From NCBI GenBank assembly GCA_029551925.1, contig JAKPEO010000124.1, positions 86,898 to 150,897 on the forward strand: a DNA stretch of 64,000 nucleotides. Direction: 5' to 3'. A program made the translations under genes and the position numbers. Positions within the stretch are counted from its first letter, which is position 1. Each line of letters starts with the position of its first letter. The DNA is from a bacterium. GTDB taxonomy: Bacteria; JAGOBX01. Below, one piece after another: positions 1-11,852 of this stretch. The notes under the pieces are model-generated. The model did no database searches, was not told the DNA's origin, and saw only the letters and a list, made by a program, of their open reading frames with translations.

Positions 1-2
1 GG

Positions 3-134
3 CTAATTCGTATAAATGCAATTATTAAAAATGAATTCGATTGGAAAACTAATGAAACTATTCAATATGAATATTGGTCTGAATATTGCGAAAAATTAAA
101 AAATATCTATTTATCTTATTCATCGAATACTTGA
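3..134 (+). CDS. C-terminal end of an unidentified protein (5' truncated by window edge)
   Basis: An open frame enters from the left edge and runs 43 codons to TGA at 132-134, followed at once by further stops (TAA, TAA). The visible residues are rich in Tyr, Asn, Glu and Lys and end ...LSYSSNT. No family can be recognised from so short a tail. It is called coding because the frame is open from the edge, the composition matches real genes here, and a terminator lies about 50 bases downstream. Function unknown. Confidence 0.5.
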   Translation, partial: LIRINAIIKNEFDWKTNETIQYEYWSEYCEKLKNIYLSYSSNT

Positions 135-186
135 TAATAAATTTCTTTTATTTATATCAACAAGTTTTATATTTGTAGAAAAAATA

Positions 187-231
187 AAAAAAGCCGATTT
201 ATTCAAAATTTTTGAATAAATCGGCTTTTTT
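187..231. terminator. Perfect bidirectional rho-independent terminator
   Basis: A perfect 22-bp inverted repeat is centred on base 209. The core GCCGATTTATTC (193-204) is matched by GAATAAATCGGC (214-225), and the stem is flanked by an A run on the left and a T run on the right. It therefore has a U tract when read in either direction. It lies between the end of the truncated plus-strand gene (134) and the end of the minus-strand HhH gene (260), so it can serve both converging transcripts. Confidence 0.9.
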
Positions 232-259
232 AATAAAAATTATACAGCTAAATGTTTTT

Positions 260-1309
260 TTAATAAACTAATATATCCGGTAATCCAGCTGCTGTATCTA
301 TCCATTTTTGAAAAGTAGCTTCTGTCGGGATATTTCCTATTACAGCTGTTGGATGTTCTTCATTGTAAGCAGCTAAATATTCTTGACACCATGCTCTTAA
401 TTGAGCAGCGCTTTGATTTTTAAATACACTCATTTTTGCTAAATCAACTTTCTTTTCTTTTGCAACCTTCATTAATAATTCTCCATATGCTTCGCCACAA
501 CCAGGTAATCTTCTAATTGACGCTTGTTTCGCCCAACTTAATACAAGCCCTTTTACCATTGGTTCTGAACCTGCGCTTATTGTCCGCGCAATTTCACCGC
601 GCCATTCATCATAACGAGCGCACATTAATAATGCCTGTAATGTTAAAATATTTAATGGCGCTGCTGCTAATTTTGCACGATAAGCTGGTCCAATACTGAA
701 TAAACTTTCTGTTTTTATACTGCCAGGTACCCAATAAAATGCGCCTGCTGCAACTGCTATCTTACGCATATTAGTATCGCTCATACCTTTTGTAGTCCAT
801 AAATCTACAAAATTGGAAAATGGACGACCTGTTAATATTCTTTCAATTGCTGTAGCGCCTAATCCAGCTGCTGCTAACTCTCCTGAACTTGCATTATTTA
901 CCCAATTAACGCATTTCTGTTTTTCTGAATCTGTCATTCTATACGCAAATTTTGCCCAATGTTTGTCCTGAGGATATTTGAATACTCCTGTTACTTTCGC
1001 TATCTGATTTACTACGCTAGCTGATATTCCAGCAGTGCCCCAAAAATCATCCCAATTTGTAATAAGTGCTTGCATATTATATTTTACTAATTTGGCATAT
1101 AATGTAGGACTTAATTTCGCCACGTTTTCCCATTGATATTGACTTGCGTTTCTAAACCAGTTGACTATGGTTTGTTTTTCAGCTTCGCTTATTAAATACT
1201 TGTAAGGTGTAATAGAAGTCTTGCGTAAAGGTAATTCTGCCCTTACAGCGCTTACCATTAACAACGATAATATCGCGGTTAATACTAAAAATAATCTTGC
1301 TTTTTTCAT
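260..1309 (-). CDS. Secreted protein with tandem ComEA-like helix-hairpin-helix repeats
   Basis: 349 residues starting with a classic signal peptide (Lys-rich start, hydrophobic core, probable cut after AVRA at residue 24), so the mature protein is exported. Two long repeats are visible at about residues 48-108 and 133-190. Each has the order VNW-(x)-NAS, a Gly/Pro turn, then DLW/DFW, a second turn and a KI/QIA helix. The second copy (GLGATAIERILTGRPFSNF, then KGMSDTNMRKI) closely follows the double HhH fold of ComEA. A third, shorter unit (LSWAKQAS...LPGCGEAYGELL) lies near 256-282. ComEA-type proteins bind DNA in the envelope; DNA binding here is inference. The gene stands alone with its own promoter, strong Shine-Dalgarno and terminator. 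It is Ala-rich and more GC-rich than its neighbours, which suggests high expression or separate origin. Confidence 0.75.
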   Translation of the reverse strand: MKKARLFLVLTAILSLLMVSAVRAELPLRKTSITPYKYLISEAEKQTIVNWFRNASQYQWENVAKLSPTLYAKLVKYNMQALITNWDDFWGTAGISASVVNQIAKVTGVFKYPQDKHWAKFAYRMTDSEKQKCVNWVNNASSGELAAAGLGATAIERILTGRPFSNFVDLWTTKGMSDTNMRKIAVAAGAFYWVPGSIKTESLFSIGPAYRAKLAAAPLNILTLQALLMCARYDEWRGEIARTISAGSEPMVKGLVLSWAKQASIRRLPGCGEAYGELLMKVAKEKKVDLAKMSVFKNQSAAQLRAWCQEYLAAYNEEHPTAVIGNIPTEATFQKWIDTAAGLPDILVY

Positions 1310-1352
1310 AATATATACCTCCTAAAAAATTTTTATTCCTATTTAGCATTAT

Positions 1353-1381
1353 AATATAATCCAAAATTTATTTTTTGTCAA
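1353..1381 (-). promoter_or_regulatory. Sigma70-type promoter of the HhH gene
   Basis: On the minus strand, TTGACA at 1376-1381 is a perfect -35. It is followed after 17 bases by TATATT (1353-1358), five of six matches to the -10 consensus. An ideal Shine-Dalgarno AGGAGG at 1318-1323 sits 8 bases before the ATG at 1309. Together these are among the best expression signals in the window. Confidence 0.65.
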
Positions 1382-1459
1382 CTTTTTTTTGTTTTTTTTA
1401 CAATTTTATTTAATTATCAATTTCTTAAAATAAGGTTATTTTTAATATTTATTTATTTT

Positions 1460-2890
1460 TTAAATTATCACATTTTTTAGTGTTGATATTTTTATAGTAT
1501 TTCTTACATTCAAACCTATCGGCAATAAATGATAATACTTTATTTTATCAATATTTTCAATGATTTTTTTTTCGAATTCAAATAAATATTTTTTCAAACA
1601 CTGAGTGGTATAAATATTATCTATTATTGTCGCTTGCTCTTCTATCAATCTCAAAAAAAAATCTGTTTCCAGCGTAAAAAATTTATTTTCAGAATTACAT
1701 TTTTTTTTGTAATAAATGCTATTCTTGGAATATAGATGATTATCAATAAATCCAAAATCCTGACCTACAATAATTATTTTTTCAAAATTCAAATATGCAA
1801 TTAAATCGTGAGCATATAAAGATACGCCAGCACCGCCAGATAATTTGCTTTCTTCATCTAATTGTAAATTATAATTTTTTAGACATCCTTCAAGTATTTT
1901 ATGCGGATACGAATAAATATAATATTTTTCAAATTTATGCTGCTTTATAATTTCATAATAACTATACGGCGTAAAAACTAAAACAAAATCCAAATCACAA
2001 GCATTTTCAAAAAAATCCAGACAATATTTTTGCGGGTCAATAGTAATAACAAAATCAGGTATTATCCCGGCTGCAAGTAATATCGGCAATGCCGCGTCAA
2101 CTGCAAAAATAGTCAATTTTTTTCGATATTCAGAAATTTCCGCTAAATGATAATCTACTGAACTACCAGCGCCTACTAACAATGCTGTATTTTTATATTT
2201 TTTAGTTTTTAATTTTTTTATGCCATTATCTAATTTTAAATATTCTTTATTTTTCCAAATATTTTCTTCTACTATCCCTCCAAATTTGCCAGCAAAATTT
2301 TTACTGTGCAATTTTCGTTCTAAATATTCAACTATTTCTAAATAATCACCGCGTTCTTTCAAAATTTTCAAAACATTTTGCCGCACTATAATTCGCCCAT
2401 CTCTAAATTTTAAATTTATCAGCGCTAATCTTTCATTAAATTCTATTTTATTTTTGCCAAATACAAAATCTACATTAAAATTTTTCAAAAAACTAATATC
2501 TATAAATCTTATTATTTCATAAAAAATTTCAGGATAAAAAATTAAATATACTATGTGAATTTTATTATTTTTCATAATTTCAATAATTTTTTTTATTTCA
2601 TAGCCACCTAAAAATTCCATTACAAAATAAGCATCGAGATTTTCAGAATATTCGGATTTTATCAATCTCTCAAATGTCAATTTCGGATTATATTTGCCTT
2701 CAAAATACAAACTTTTATTATCGTCATTAACAAAACATTCTACTATTGCAGCATCAGAATCTTGGATTTTTATAGAAAATTTCAGGTTTGATTTTTGCGC
2801 GGCGGCATTGTATTCTGTTAAAAATTTAAAAAACTCAAAATAATTTCCTTTTAAAAACAAAATATTTTTTTCTAAAAGTCCGCCAGTCAT
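1460..2890 (-). CDS. DUF115 (MptE-like) family protein
   Basis: 476 residues. The central block (about residues 235-330) has the DUF115 hallmarks: LLVGAGSSVDYH, a conserved AVDAALPILLAAG, and PDFVITIDPQ. Further on come SGGAGVS and the IIVGQDFGF motif. Archaeal relatives are 6-hydroxymethyl-pterin pyrophosphokinases (MptE). Many bacterial relatives are Maf-type proteins linked to flagellin glycosylation, so the exact reaction here is not known. The start is set 4 bases after the stop of the DUF502 gene (TAATGAAATG context), which implies translational coupling and places it last in the 8.1-1.4 kb minus-strand cluster. No flagellar or nonulosonate genes are adjacent, so the glycosylation role is only a possibility. 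Confidence 0.8.
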   Translation of the reverse strand: MTGGLLEKNILFLKGNYFEFFKFLTEYNAAAQKSNLKFSIKIQDSDAAIVECFVNDDNKSLYFEGKYNPKLTFERLIKSEYSENLDAYFVMEFLGGYEIKKIIEIMKNNKIHIVYLIFYPEIFYEIIRFIDISFLKNFNVDFVFGKNKIEFNERLALINLKFRDGRIIVRQNVLKILKERGDYLEIVEYLERKLHSKNFAGKFGGIVEENIWKNKEYLKLDNGIKKLKTKKYKNTALLVGAGSSVDYHLAEISEYRKKLTIFAVDAALPILLAAGIIPDFVITIDPQKYCLDFFENACDLDFVLVFTPYSYYEIIKQHKFEKYYIYSYPHKILEGCLKNYNLQLDEESKLSGGAGVSLYAHDLIAYLNFEKIIIVGQDFGFIDNHLYSKNSIYYKKKCNSENKFFTLETDFFLRLIEEQATIIDNIYTTQCLKKYLFEFEKKIIENIDKIKYYHLLPIGLNVRNTIKISTLKNVII

Positions 2891-2894
2891 TTCA

Positions 2895-3587
2895 TTATTT
2901 TTTTTCGCCGTAAGCCATACCAGCAGAAATAATATACCGCATTGCTTCTTCCATTGTCATATCAACAAACTCTATTTCACTTTTATGCGCTATAACAAGA
3001 AATCCAGAAGTCGGATTAGGGGTAGTAGGTATAAATACATTATAATATTCATCTTCTTCTGTTGTGCTGCTTTTCAACCACGACGCTTTTGATGTCACAA
3101 ACCCTATTGCTTTTACTCCTTTTCGCGGAAATTCCACTAATGCCACTTTATGACCTGCGCTTGAAGTAGTTCGCATATTATTCACTATTTGCTCTACTAT
3201 CTGTTTTAAAATTGAATAAATCTTATTTACTAACGGTAATCTATCTAATATATATTCGCCTAGTTCAATCATCTTTCTACCAAAATAATTAGAGAAAAAA
3301 TAACCAATTAAAATTATTGAAATAAAAGTAACTACAAATGATACCAATACATCTGAATATTTTATCAAAATAGAATCGTGAAAATATTCAGGTACAACAT
3401 AATACAAAATATTTTTCGGCAAATTATTATAAATAAACAAAAACAAAAATTTCAAAATTATATAAGTTGCAGTAATCGGCGCTACTATAACCATTCCAGT
3501 CAAAAAATATCTTTTCATAAAATTCATTGCTTTTCTAATTGTAATTTCTATAATAGAATCTTGATTTTGTGTTTCCATTTTTTTCAC
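2895..3587 (-). CDS. DUF502 family inner-membrane protein
   Basis: 230 residues with two strong membrane segments (about 27-52 and 78-101). The second is followed by the family's conserved stretch LPLVNKIYSILKQIVEQI. The C-terminal half is soluble, with the typical pattern GFVTS...FIPTTPNPTSGFLV. Proteins of this family have no firmly assigned role. The start codon overlaps the last 4 bases of the upstream PBP gene (3584-3587), so the two are co-translated. The link with a cell-wall enzyme fits an envelope function, but that is inference. Confidence 0.85.
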   Translation of the reverse strand: MKKMETQNQDSIIEITIRKAMNFMKRYFLTGMVIVAPITATYIILKFLFLFIYNNLPKNILYYVVPEYFHDSILIKYSDVLVSFVVTFISIILIGYFFSNYFGRKMIELGEYILDRLPLVNKIYSILKQIVEQIVNNMRTTSSAGHKVALVEFPRKGVKAIGFVTSKASWLKSSTTEEDEYYNVFIPTTPNPTSGFLVIAHKSEIEFVDMTMEEAMRYIISAGMAYGEKK

Positions 3588-5656
3588 CCTCTAAATTTTA
3601 AAATGAGCGTTTGCTCTTTTTTTATAATATTATTCGGCTTTATACTTTGATAATATAAATAGCCCGCGCCTTCTATTTTCAAATTTATATTATATTCTTT
3701 TAAAATTTCAGATAAAATATTAAGACATTCGCGTTTAGATTTGCCTGTTAAATCCGGCATCAGATGATTTTTTTCGCGGTCTAATCGAATATCTACTGTA
3801 TTTTTATTTTTTAAGGCGTTTTCTCTTTTGTTAATTTCAATATAATCGTCATTTTCATAAATTGGCGCAACTTTCGCTGTTTTTATATCGCTGACCGGAT
3901 AATTTTCTTTGTATTCCAATATTCGCACTGCAATATTTTTAAACGCAGGCGCAGCAGTTAATCCGCCGGATGCGCCTTTTCCTGCTTGATTGACTATCAC
4001 TAAAATCGCATATTCAGGTTTATCTTCTGGAAAATATCCGAAAAATGATGCAATAGAATCTTCTTTGCTATAACCGCCTGTCTGCTGGTCAATAGTTTGC
4101 GCTGTCCCGGTTTTTCCTGCTACTGCTATTCCTTTTATTTTAGCTTTTTGACCAGTGCCACCACTTTCAATTACTTCCATCAAATATCTTGACACGCGCT
4201 TAGCTGTTTTTTCAGAAATCGCTTGTCTTATAATTATCGGAGTATCATTTGAAATCACAACATTATTATTATCATCGCGTATTTCCTTTATCAACCGCGG
4301 CTGTAATAACGCTCCGCCGTTAGGTATTACCATTAATGAATTTATCAATTGCAGCGCTGTTACTGTTATTTCCTGACCTATACTAATAGAATATTTAGAC
4401 AACCCTGACCAGCGTTCCGGCGGCTTTACTGCCCCAGCGCGTTCACCAATCAATCCTAATCCGGTTGTTATGCCGTATCCAAAATTCAATAAATATTTAT
4501 AAATCAAATTTTTTGGGACATTCGCTACTAATTTTATTATACCTATATTGCAAGAATTAGCTATCACCTGCGCAAATGTCTGATCTCCGTGGGTTACTTT
4601 ATTAAAACAATGATAAGTGTGTTCATAAATCTTATATCTGCCGGGACAATTAATAATTTTAGAATCATCTACTAAATCCTCATTTACAAGTAATGCCGCA
4701 GTAACTATTTTTTGCGTTGAACCCGGTTCATACCAATCGCTTATCGCATAATTTCTTAATACTTCCGGGTCAGTAATTTTATTAACTTCATTAGGATCAA
4801 AATCAGGACGATTAGCGAGCGCCAATATTTCACCTGTTTTTGGACGCATTACTATACAAGTGATGCTTTTCGGATGGTAATACGATTGTATTAAATCCAA
4901 TTCCTGCTCTACTATCTGCTGAATATTGAAATCTATTGTTAAAACAACATTACTGCCTGAAAAACTCGACAAGATTTTTTTGTCGTAAAATAAAATGCCT
5001 ATCGGCTCTTGAAATATCTTATTTTTTGCGTTTCTACCGCTCAGCACATCATCTGCTGCAGCTTCAATACCATATAATCCTCGATTATCGCGCGAAACAT
5101 AACCTATTATATGCGACAAAAAATTTTTGTGCGGATACACGCGTTTATATTTAGTTTGAAAAGCAAATGCGTTTTCGTATTTTTTCAATCTGCGGCGGAT
5201 TTCATCTAATAATTTTTCATCGTCAAGGTCATCGACTAATTCTATCCAATTTCTATTTGTAGAATGAAATTTTTTGTTTAATTCCTCGTATGTAGTATTT
5301 AATATTTCTGATAATATCGCTACTGCGCCTTTATCTTCTATTACCTTTCGTTTATCTAATACTAATATTTTTTTCTTTACAGAAAACGCTAATTTTTCAA
5401 GATTACGAGCATATATCATTCCGCGCGGTAAGGTTATACTGCTAATTTCTTTTGGTTTGATTATATTTAACGGCAATTTAGCTGTTTTCTTTTTTTCTTC
5501 CTTAGTTAAACGTTCTAATAGCGTATCTTCTTCCGGCTCGTTCAAATTGCTAAACAGCATCATTTTGCTTAAATTAATTATCAAAAGCAAAACAAAACAA
5601 CAAAATAAAAATAAAATAATTTTTAAACGAAATTCTATTTTTTTCTCAAAACTCAT
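3584..5656 (-). CDS. ftsI: Class B penicillin-binding protein with PASTA tail (FtsI/PBP2 type)
   Basis: 690 residues: a short cytoplasmic start, one membrane anchor (about 11-35), a dimerisation/pedestal region, a transpeptidase domain (about 235-590) and a C-terminal PASTA-like domain (about 625-690). All three active-site motifs are present: STQK with nucleophile Ser313 and Lys316, SCN at 368-370 and KTGT at 515-518. It cross-links peptidoglycan in the periplasm. The FtsI/SpoVD-like order and PASTA domain favour the septal class over elongation PBP2, but no division-cluster genes flank it, so the name is by family only. It overlaps the following DUF502 gene by 4 bases. Confidence 0.9.
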   Translation of the reverse strand: MSFEKKIEFRLKIILFLFCCFVLLLIINLSKMMLFSNLNEPEEDTLLERLTKEEKKKTAKLPLNIIKPKEISSITLPRGMIYARNLEKLAFSVKKKILVLDKRKVIEDKGAVAILSEILNTTYEELNKKFHSTNRNWIELVDDLDDEKLLDEIRRRLKKYENAFAFQTKYKRVYPHKNFLSHIIGYVSRDNRGLYGIEAAADDVLSGRNAKNKIFQEPIGILFYDKKILSSFSGSNVVLTIDFNIQQIVEQELDLIQSYYHPKSITCIVMRPKTGEILALANRPDFDPNEVNKITDPEVLRNYAISDWYEPGSTQKIVTAALLVNEDLVDDSKIINCPGRYKIYEHTYHCFNKVTHGDQTFAQVIANSCNIGIIKLVANVPKNLIYKYLLNFGYGITTGLGLIGERAGAVKPPERWSGLSKYSISIGQEITVTALQLINSLMVIPNGGALLQPRLIKEIRDDNNNVVISNDTPIIIRQAISEKTAKRVSRYLMEVIESGGTGQKAKIKGIAVAGKTGTAQTIDQQTGGYSKEDSIASFFGYFPEDKPEYAILVIVNQAGKGASGGLTAAPAFKNIAVRILEYKENYPVSDIKTAKVAPIYENDDYIEINKRENALKNKNTVDIRLDREKNHLMPDLTGKSKRECLNILSEILKEYNINLKIEGAGYLYYQSIKPNNIIKKEQTLILKFRG

Positions 5657-5679
5657 ATATAATCAATTCAAACTAATTT

Positions 5680-6447
5680 CTACAATGCCAAAATTTTAGT
5701 TACAGATTCTTTTACTAAATTTATAGTGTTTTCTTCGCAGCGACTGACAACAAAATGGTCTATCCGTTCGGCATCTGTTCTATTCACTACAACACCGGCA
5801 ACGCACCCGGCTTTCAAGCCCAGCGCACTGCATATTGTAAACACAGCAGATGATTCCATTTCATAATTTAAAACATTTAATTTTTGCCATTCTTTCATAC
5901 TGCCTTGAAATCTGCGAATAACATAACCTGAAAATGAATCGTATCTTTCCTGCCCCGGATAAAATGTATCTGACGATGCGGTAATTCCCACTTTAAAATT
6001 CAATTTTAATTTTTCCGCTGTATCTACTAACACGCGAGTAATATAAAAATCTGCGACAGCAGGATATTCGAGCGGAGCATAATGCGCAGAAGCGCCATCT
6101 AATCGCACTGCTGCTGTTGTTATTACTATATCTCCGACTTTTAAACCTTTTTGGATTGAACCGGTTGTGCCTACGCGCAAAAATTTCTCCACGCCTAAAT
6201 ACGCTAATTCTTCTATCGCTATTGTCGCTGATGGACCGCCGATGCCTGTTGATGTGGTTAAAATATAAGCATTTCCTACTTTTGACAAATATGTGCGATA
6301 TTCGCGATTAAACGCTAATTCCACGCTATTCCTATCAAGAGCCAGCGCTATCTTTGGCACGCGCGCCGGGTCGCCGGGTATTATAGCTAACTTTGCATTT
6401 TTTATCTGTTTTTTGTTAATATTCAAATGATAAATATTAACCATCAC
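5680..6447 (-). CDS. udp: Uridine phosphorylase-type nucleoside phosphorylase
   Basis: 255 residues, full length for the PNP/UDP family. Seen: the phosphate-site start IPGDPARVPKIA, the REYRTY segment, the TTSTGIGGPSA loop, FLRVGTTGSIQ, and the nucleoside-binding NYEMESSAVF. The arrangement FYPGQERYDS followed by EMESSA is typical of uridine phosphorylase, which splits uridine with phosphate into uracil and ribose-1-phosphate in the cytoplasm. Other pyrimidine or purine specificity cannot be excluded. It lies 6 bases after the chaperedoxin gene and 23 bases before the PBP gene, in the same transcript direction. Confidence 0.88.
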   Translation of the reverse strand: MMVNIYHLNINKKQIKNAKLAIIPGDPARVPKIALALDRNSVELAFNREYRTYLSKVGNAYILTTSTGIGGPSATIAIEELAYLGVEKFLRVGTTGSIQKGLKVGDIVITTAAVRLDGASAHYAPLEYPAVADFYITRVLVDTAEKLKLNFKVGITASSDTFYPGQERYDSFSGYVIRRFQGSMKEWQKLNVLNYEMESSAVFTICSALGLKAGCVAGVVVNRTDAERIDHFVVSRCEENTINLVKESVTKILAL

Positions 6448-6453
6448 TCGCTC

Positions 6454-7293
6454 CTAAAAAAGTAAATTGTATAATTGATTCCTGTATTCTTCTATTTTTT
6501 TTGATTGTCCTAAAATTGTAAATATCGATACTAACGCTTTACGCGCGATCTGCTCTTTATAGTTTTTGTTTTGTTTTATTAATTCTAATAATATCGCCAT
6601 TGCTTTTTCGTAATCTTTATCTTCTAATATTTTTTTTAACGCTAAAATTAATTTAGTATCATAATCTGCATTATTAATATCAATTTTTTTTTGCTTTTTT
6701 GCGTCATTATGCAATCGCCAAAAATCTATCGCGTCTATTAAAAATTTCGATTCTTTGTCAACTATGTTTTGCGATAGTTCTTCCGCTTTATCAATATTGC
6801 CTGTCAATAAATAATATTTAACAAGTTCAATAAGTATCTTCTCATTATTTTTATCTTTTTCTGAAAGCGCTAATAATTCGCGTTCTACTCCGTCAAAATC
6901 AAAATTTATGATTCTTTTTTTTATATCGTCAAAAGTGCTTTGCTCTTCTGATTTTTTTAGTTTTATATGCCTGCTGATAAAGTCTAATAATTCTTTTTCT
7001 GATACTACGCCTTCGAGTTCGTCAACCACTCTGCCTTTGATTATCAATTTTAATTCAGGAATTCCGCTTATTCCTAAATACATCGCTATCTGCTGTTCGC
7101 GCTCGACATTCACTAATCCTAATAAAATTTGGCCATTATACTTATTAATCATATTTTCTATTTGCACCTTGAATCTTACGGTTTCCGGCACTTGTTCAGC
7201 CCAGAAAAGCAGAAGCATCGGAATCTTTACAGATTGCTTCAAAACCTCATTAACATTATTTTCAGTTATTACAAAAACATTATTTGCTTGCAT
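6454..7293 (-). CDS. cnoX: CnoX/YbbN-like chaperedoxin without a CXXC motif
   Basis: 279 residues: a thioredoxin fold (about 1-110) followed by TPR-type helices (about 120-279). The final segment (ARKALVSIFTILGQ ... EEYRNQLYNLLF) is characteristic of YbbN/CnoX. These proteins hold unfolding clients and pass them to GroEL. The position of the redox motif reads WAEQVPETV, with no cysteine, so disulfide reductase activity is not expected. The start is supported by GGAGGC 5 bases before the ATG. It sits between slipin and udp in one direction. Confidence 0.82.
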   Translation of the reverse strand: MQANNVFVITENNVNEVLKQSVKIPMLLLFWAEQVPETVRFKVQIENMINKYNGQILLGLVNVEREQQIAMYLGISGIPELKLIIKGRVVDELEGVVSEKELLDFISRHIKLKKSEEQSTFDDIKKRIINFDFDGVERELLALSEKDKNNEKILIELVKYYLLTGNIDKAEELSQNIVDKESKFLIDAIDFWRLHNDAKKQKKIDINNADYDTKLILALKKILEDKDYEKAMAILLELIKQNKNYKEQIARKALVSIFTILGQSKKIEEYRNQLYNLLF

Positions 7294-7374
7294 CTATTGC
7301 CTCCAAAATTCTACACCAAATTGCTATAAATTTATTAATTAAAATCAAATAAATTCAAATTTTCTTATCTAAAA

Positions 7375-8118
7375 TTATTTATCTTTTGACATCCACTTAA
7401 ATAACTCTATGGGTATCGGAAAAAATGTCACAGAATTATTTTCAGCCGCTATTTCTTTTACAGTCTGCAAAAATCTTAATTGCAAAGTAACAGGCGATTG
7501 CTCTATTATTTTCGCCGCGTCCAATATTTTCTGCGCAGCTTGAAATTCGCCTTCTGCGCTGATTATCTTCGCTCTGCGCTCGCGTTCCGCTTCCGCTTGT
7601 TTAGCCATTGCGCGTTTCATCGTATCAGGCAATTCCACATCTTTAATTTCAACAGTTGAAACTTTTATGCCCCACGGGTCTGTTTGCTCGTCTATTATCT
7701 GCTGAAGCGATTGATTTATCTTTTCACGATTTGTCAATAAATCATCTAATTCCGATTGCCCTAACACGCTGCGCAGCGTAGTCTGCGCTATCTGCGAAGT
7801 AGCAAGATAATAATTTTCTACTCGCACAACAGCATGTTCAGGATTCATTATCTTAAAATAAACTACCGCGTTCACTCGCACAGGCACATTATCTTTTGTT
7901 ATTACTTCCTGCGCCGGCACATCCATAGTGACAATACGCAAATCTACTTTTACCATTTTTTCAATCCCCGGCACTAACAAAAATAAACCAGGTCCACGCG
8001 CACCGACTAATCGTCCTAATCTGAAAATTACGCCGCGCTCGTATTCTTTTACTATTCGCACTGCTGACATTAAAAACATTATTCCCAAAAAAATAAAAAA
8101 CATAAATCCAGGTATCAT
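7375..8118 (-). CDS. Slipin (stomatin-like SPFH membrane protein)
   Basis: 247 residues: an N-terminal membrane hairpin (about 1-22), then the SPFH/Band 7 domain with the slipin signature [12 protein letters not shown], a conserved [10 protein letters not shown] and [16 protein letters not shown], then a short coiled coil rich in Glu, Arg and Ala. Slipins form oligomers on the cytoplasmic membrane and usually pair with an NfeD-type protein. No NfeD gene is seen here. The start is backed by a very G-rich Shine-Dalgarno (AAGGGGGG). A hairpin between it and nifJ suggests that a new transcription unit begins here. Confidence 0.9.
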   Translation of the reverse strand: MIPGFMFFIFLGIMFLMSAVRIVKEYERGVIFRLGRLVGARGPGLFLLVPGIEKMVKVDLRIVTMDVPAQEVITKDNVPVRVNAVVYFKIMNPEHAVVRVENYYLATSQIAQTTLRSVLGQSELDDLLTNREKINQSLQQIIDEQTDPWGIKVSTVEIKDVELPDTMKRAMAKQAEAERERRAKIISAEGEFQAAQKILDAAKIIEQSPVTLQLRFLQTVKEIAAENNSVTFFPIPIELFKWMSKDK

Positions 8119-8142
8119 TATGCTGGTCCCCCCTTAAAAAAA

Positions 8143-8187
8143 ATATTACCACAAGATTAGAAAAATCTAAATCTTGTGGTAATATAT
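8143..8187 (-). terminator. Terminator after nifJ
   Basis: The inverted repeat ATTACCACAAGAT...ATCTTGTGGTAAT has about 19 paired bases, one bulge and a short loop. It has an A run at its low-coordinate side, which reads as a U tract on the minus strand. It sits 47 bases past the nifJ stop and just before the slipin ribosome-binding site. Confidence 0.8.
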
Positions 8188-8233
8188 TAAAAAAAATCTA
8201 AAAAAATTTTCAACTAAAAACTTAAAAAAAAAA

Positions 8234-11788
<3,555 letters not shown>

Positions 11789-11852
11789 CTAATTTTTTTA
11801 TTATTTTTGTTTGTAAATAAAATTATAAATTAAAAATAAAAAAAATAAACCT

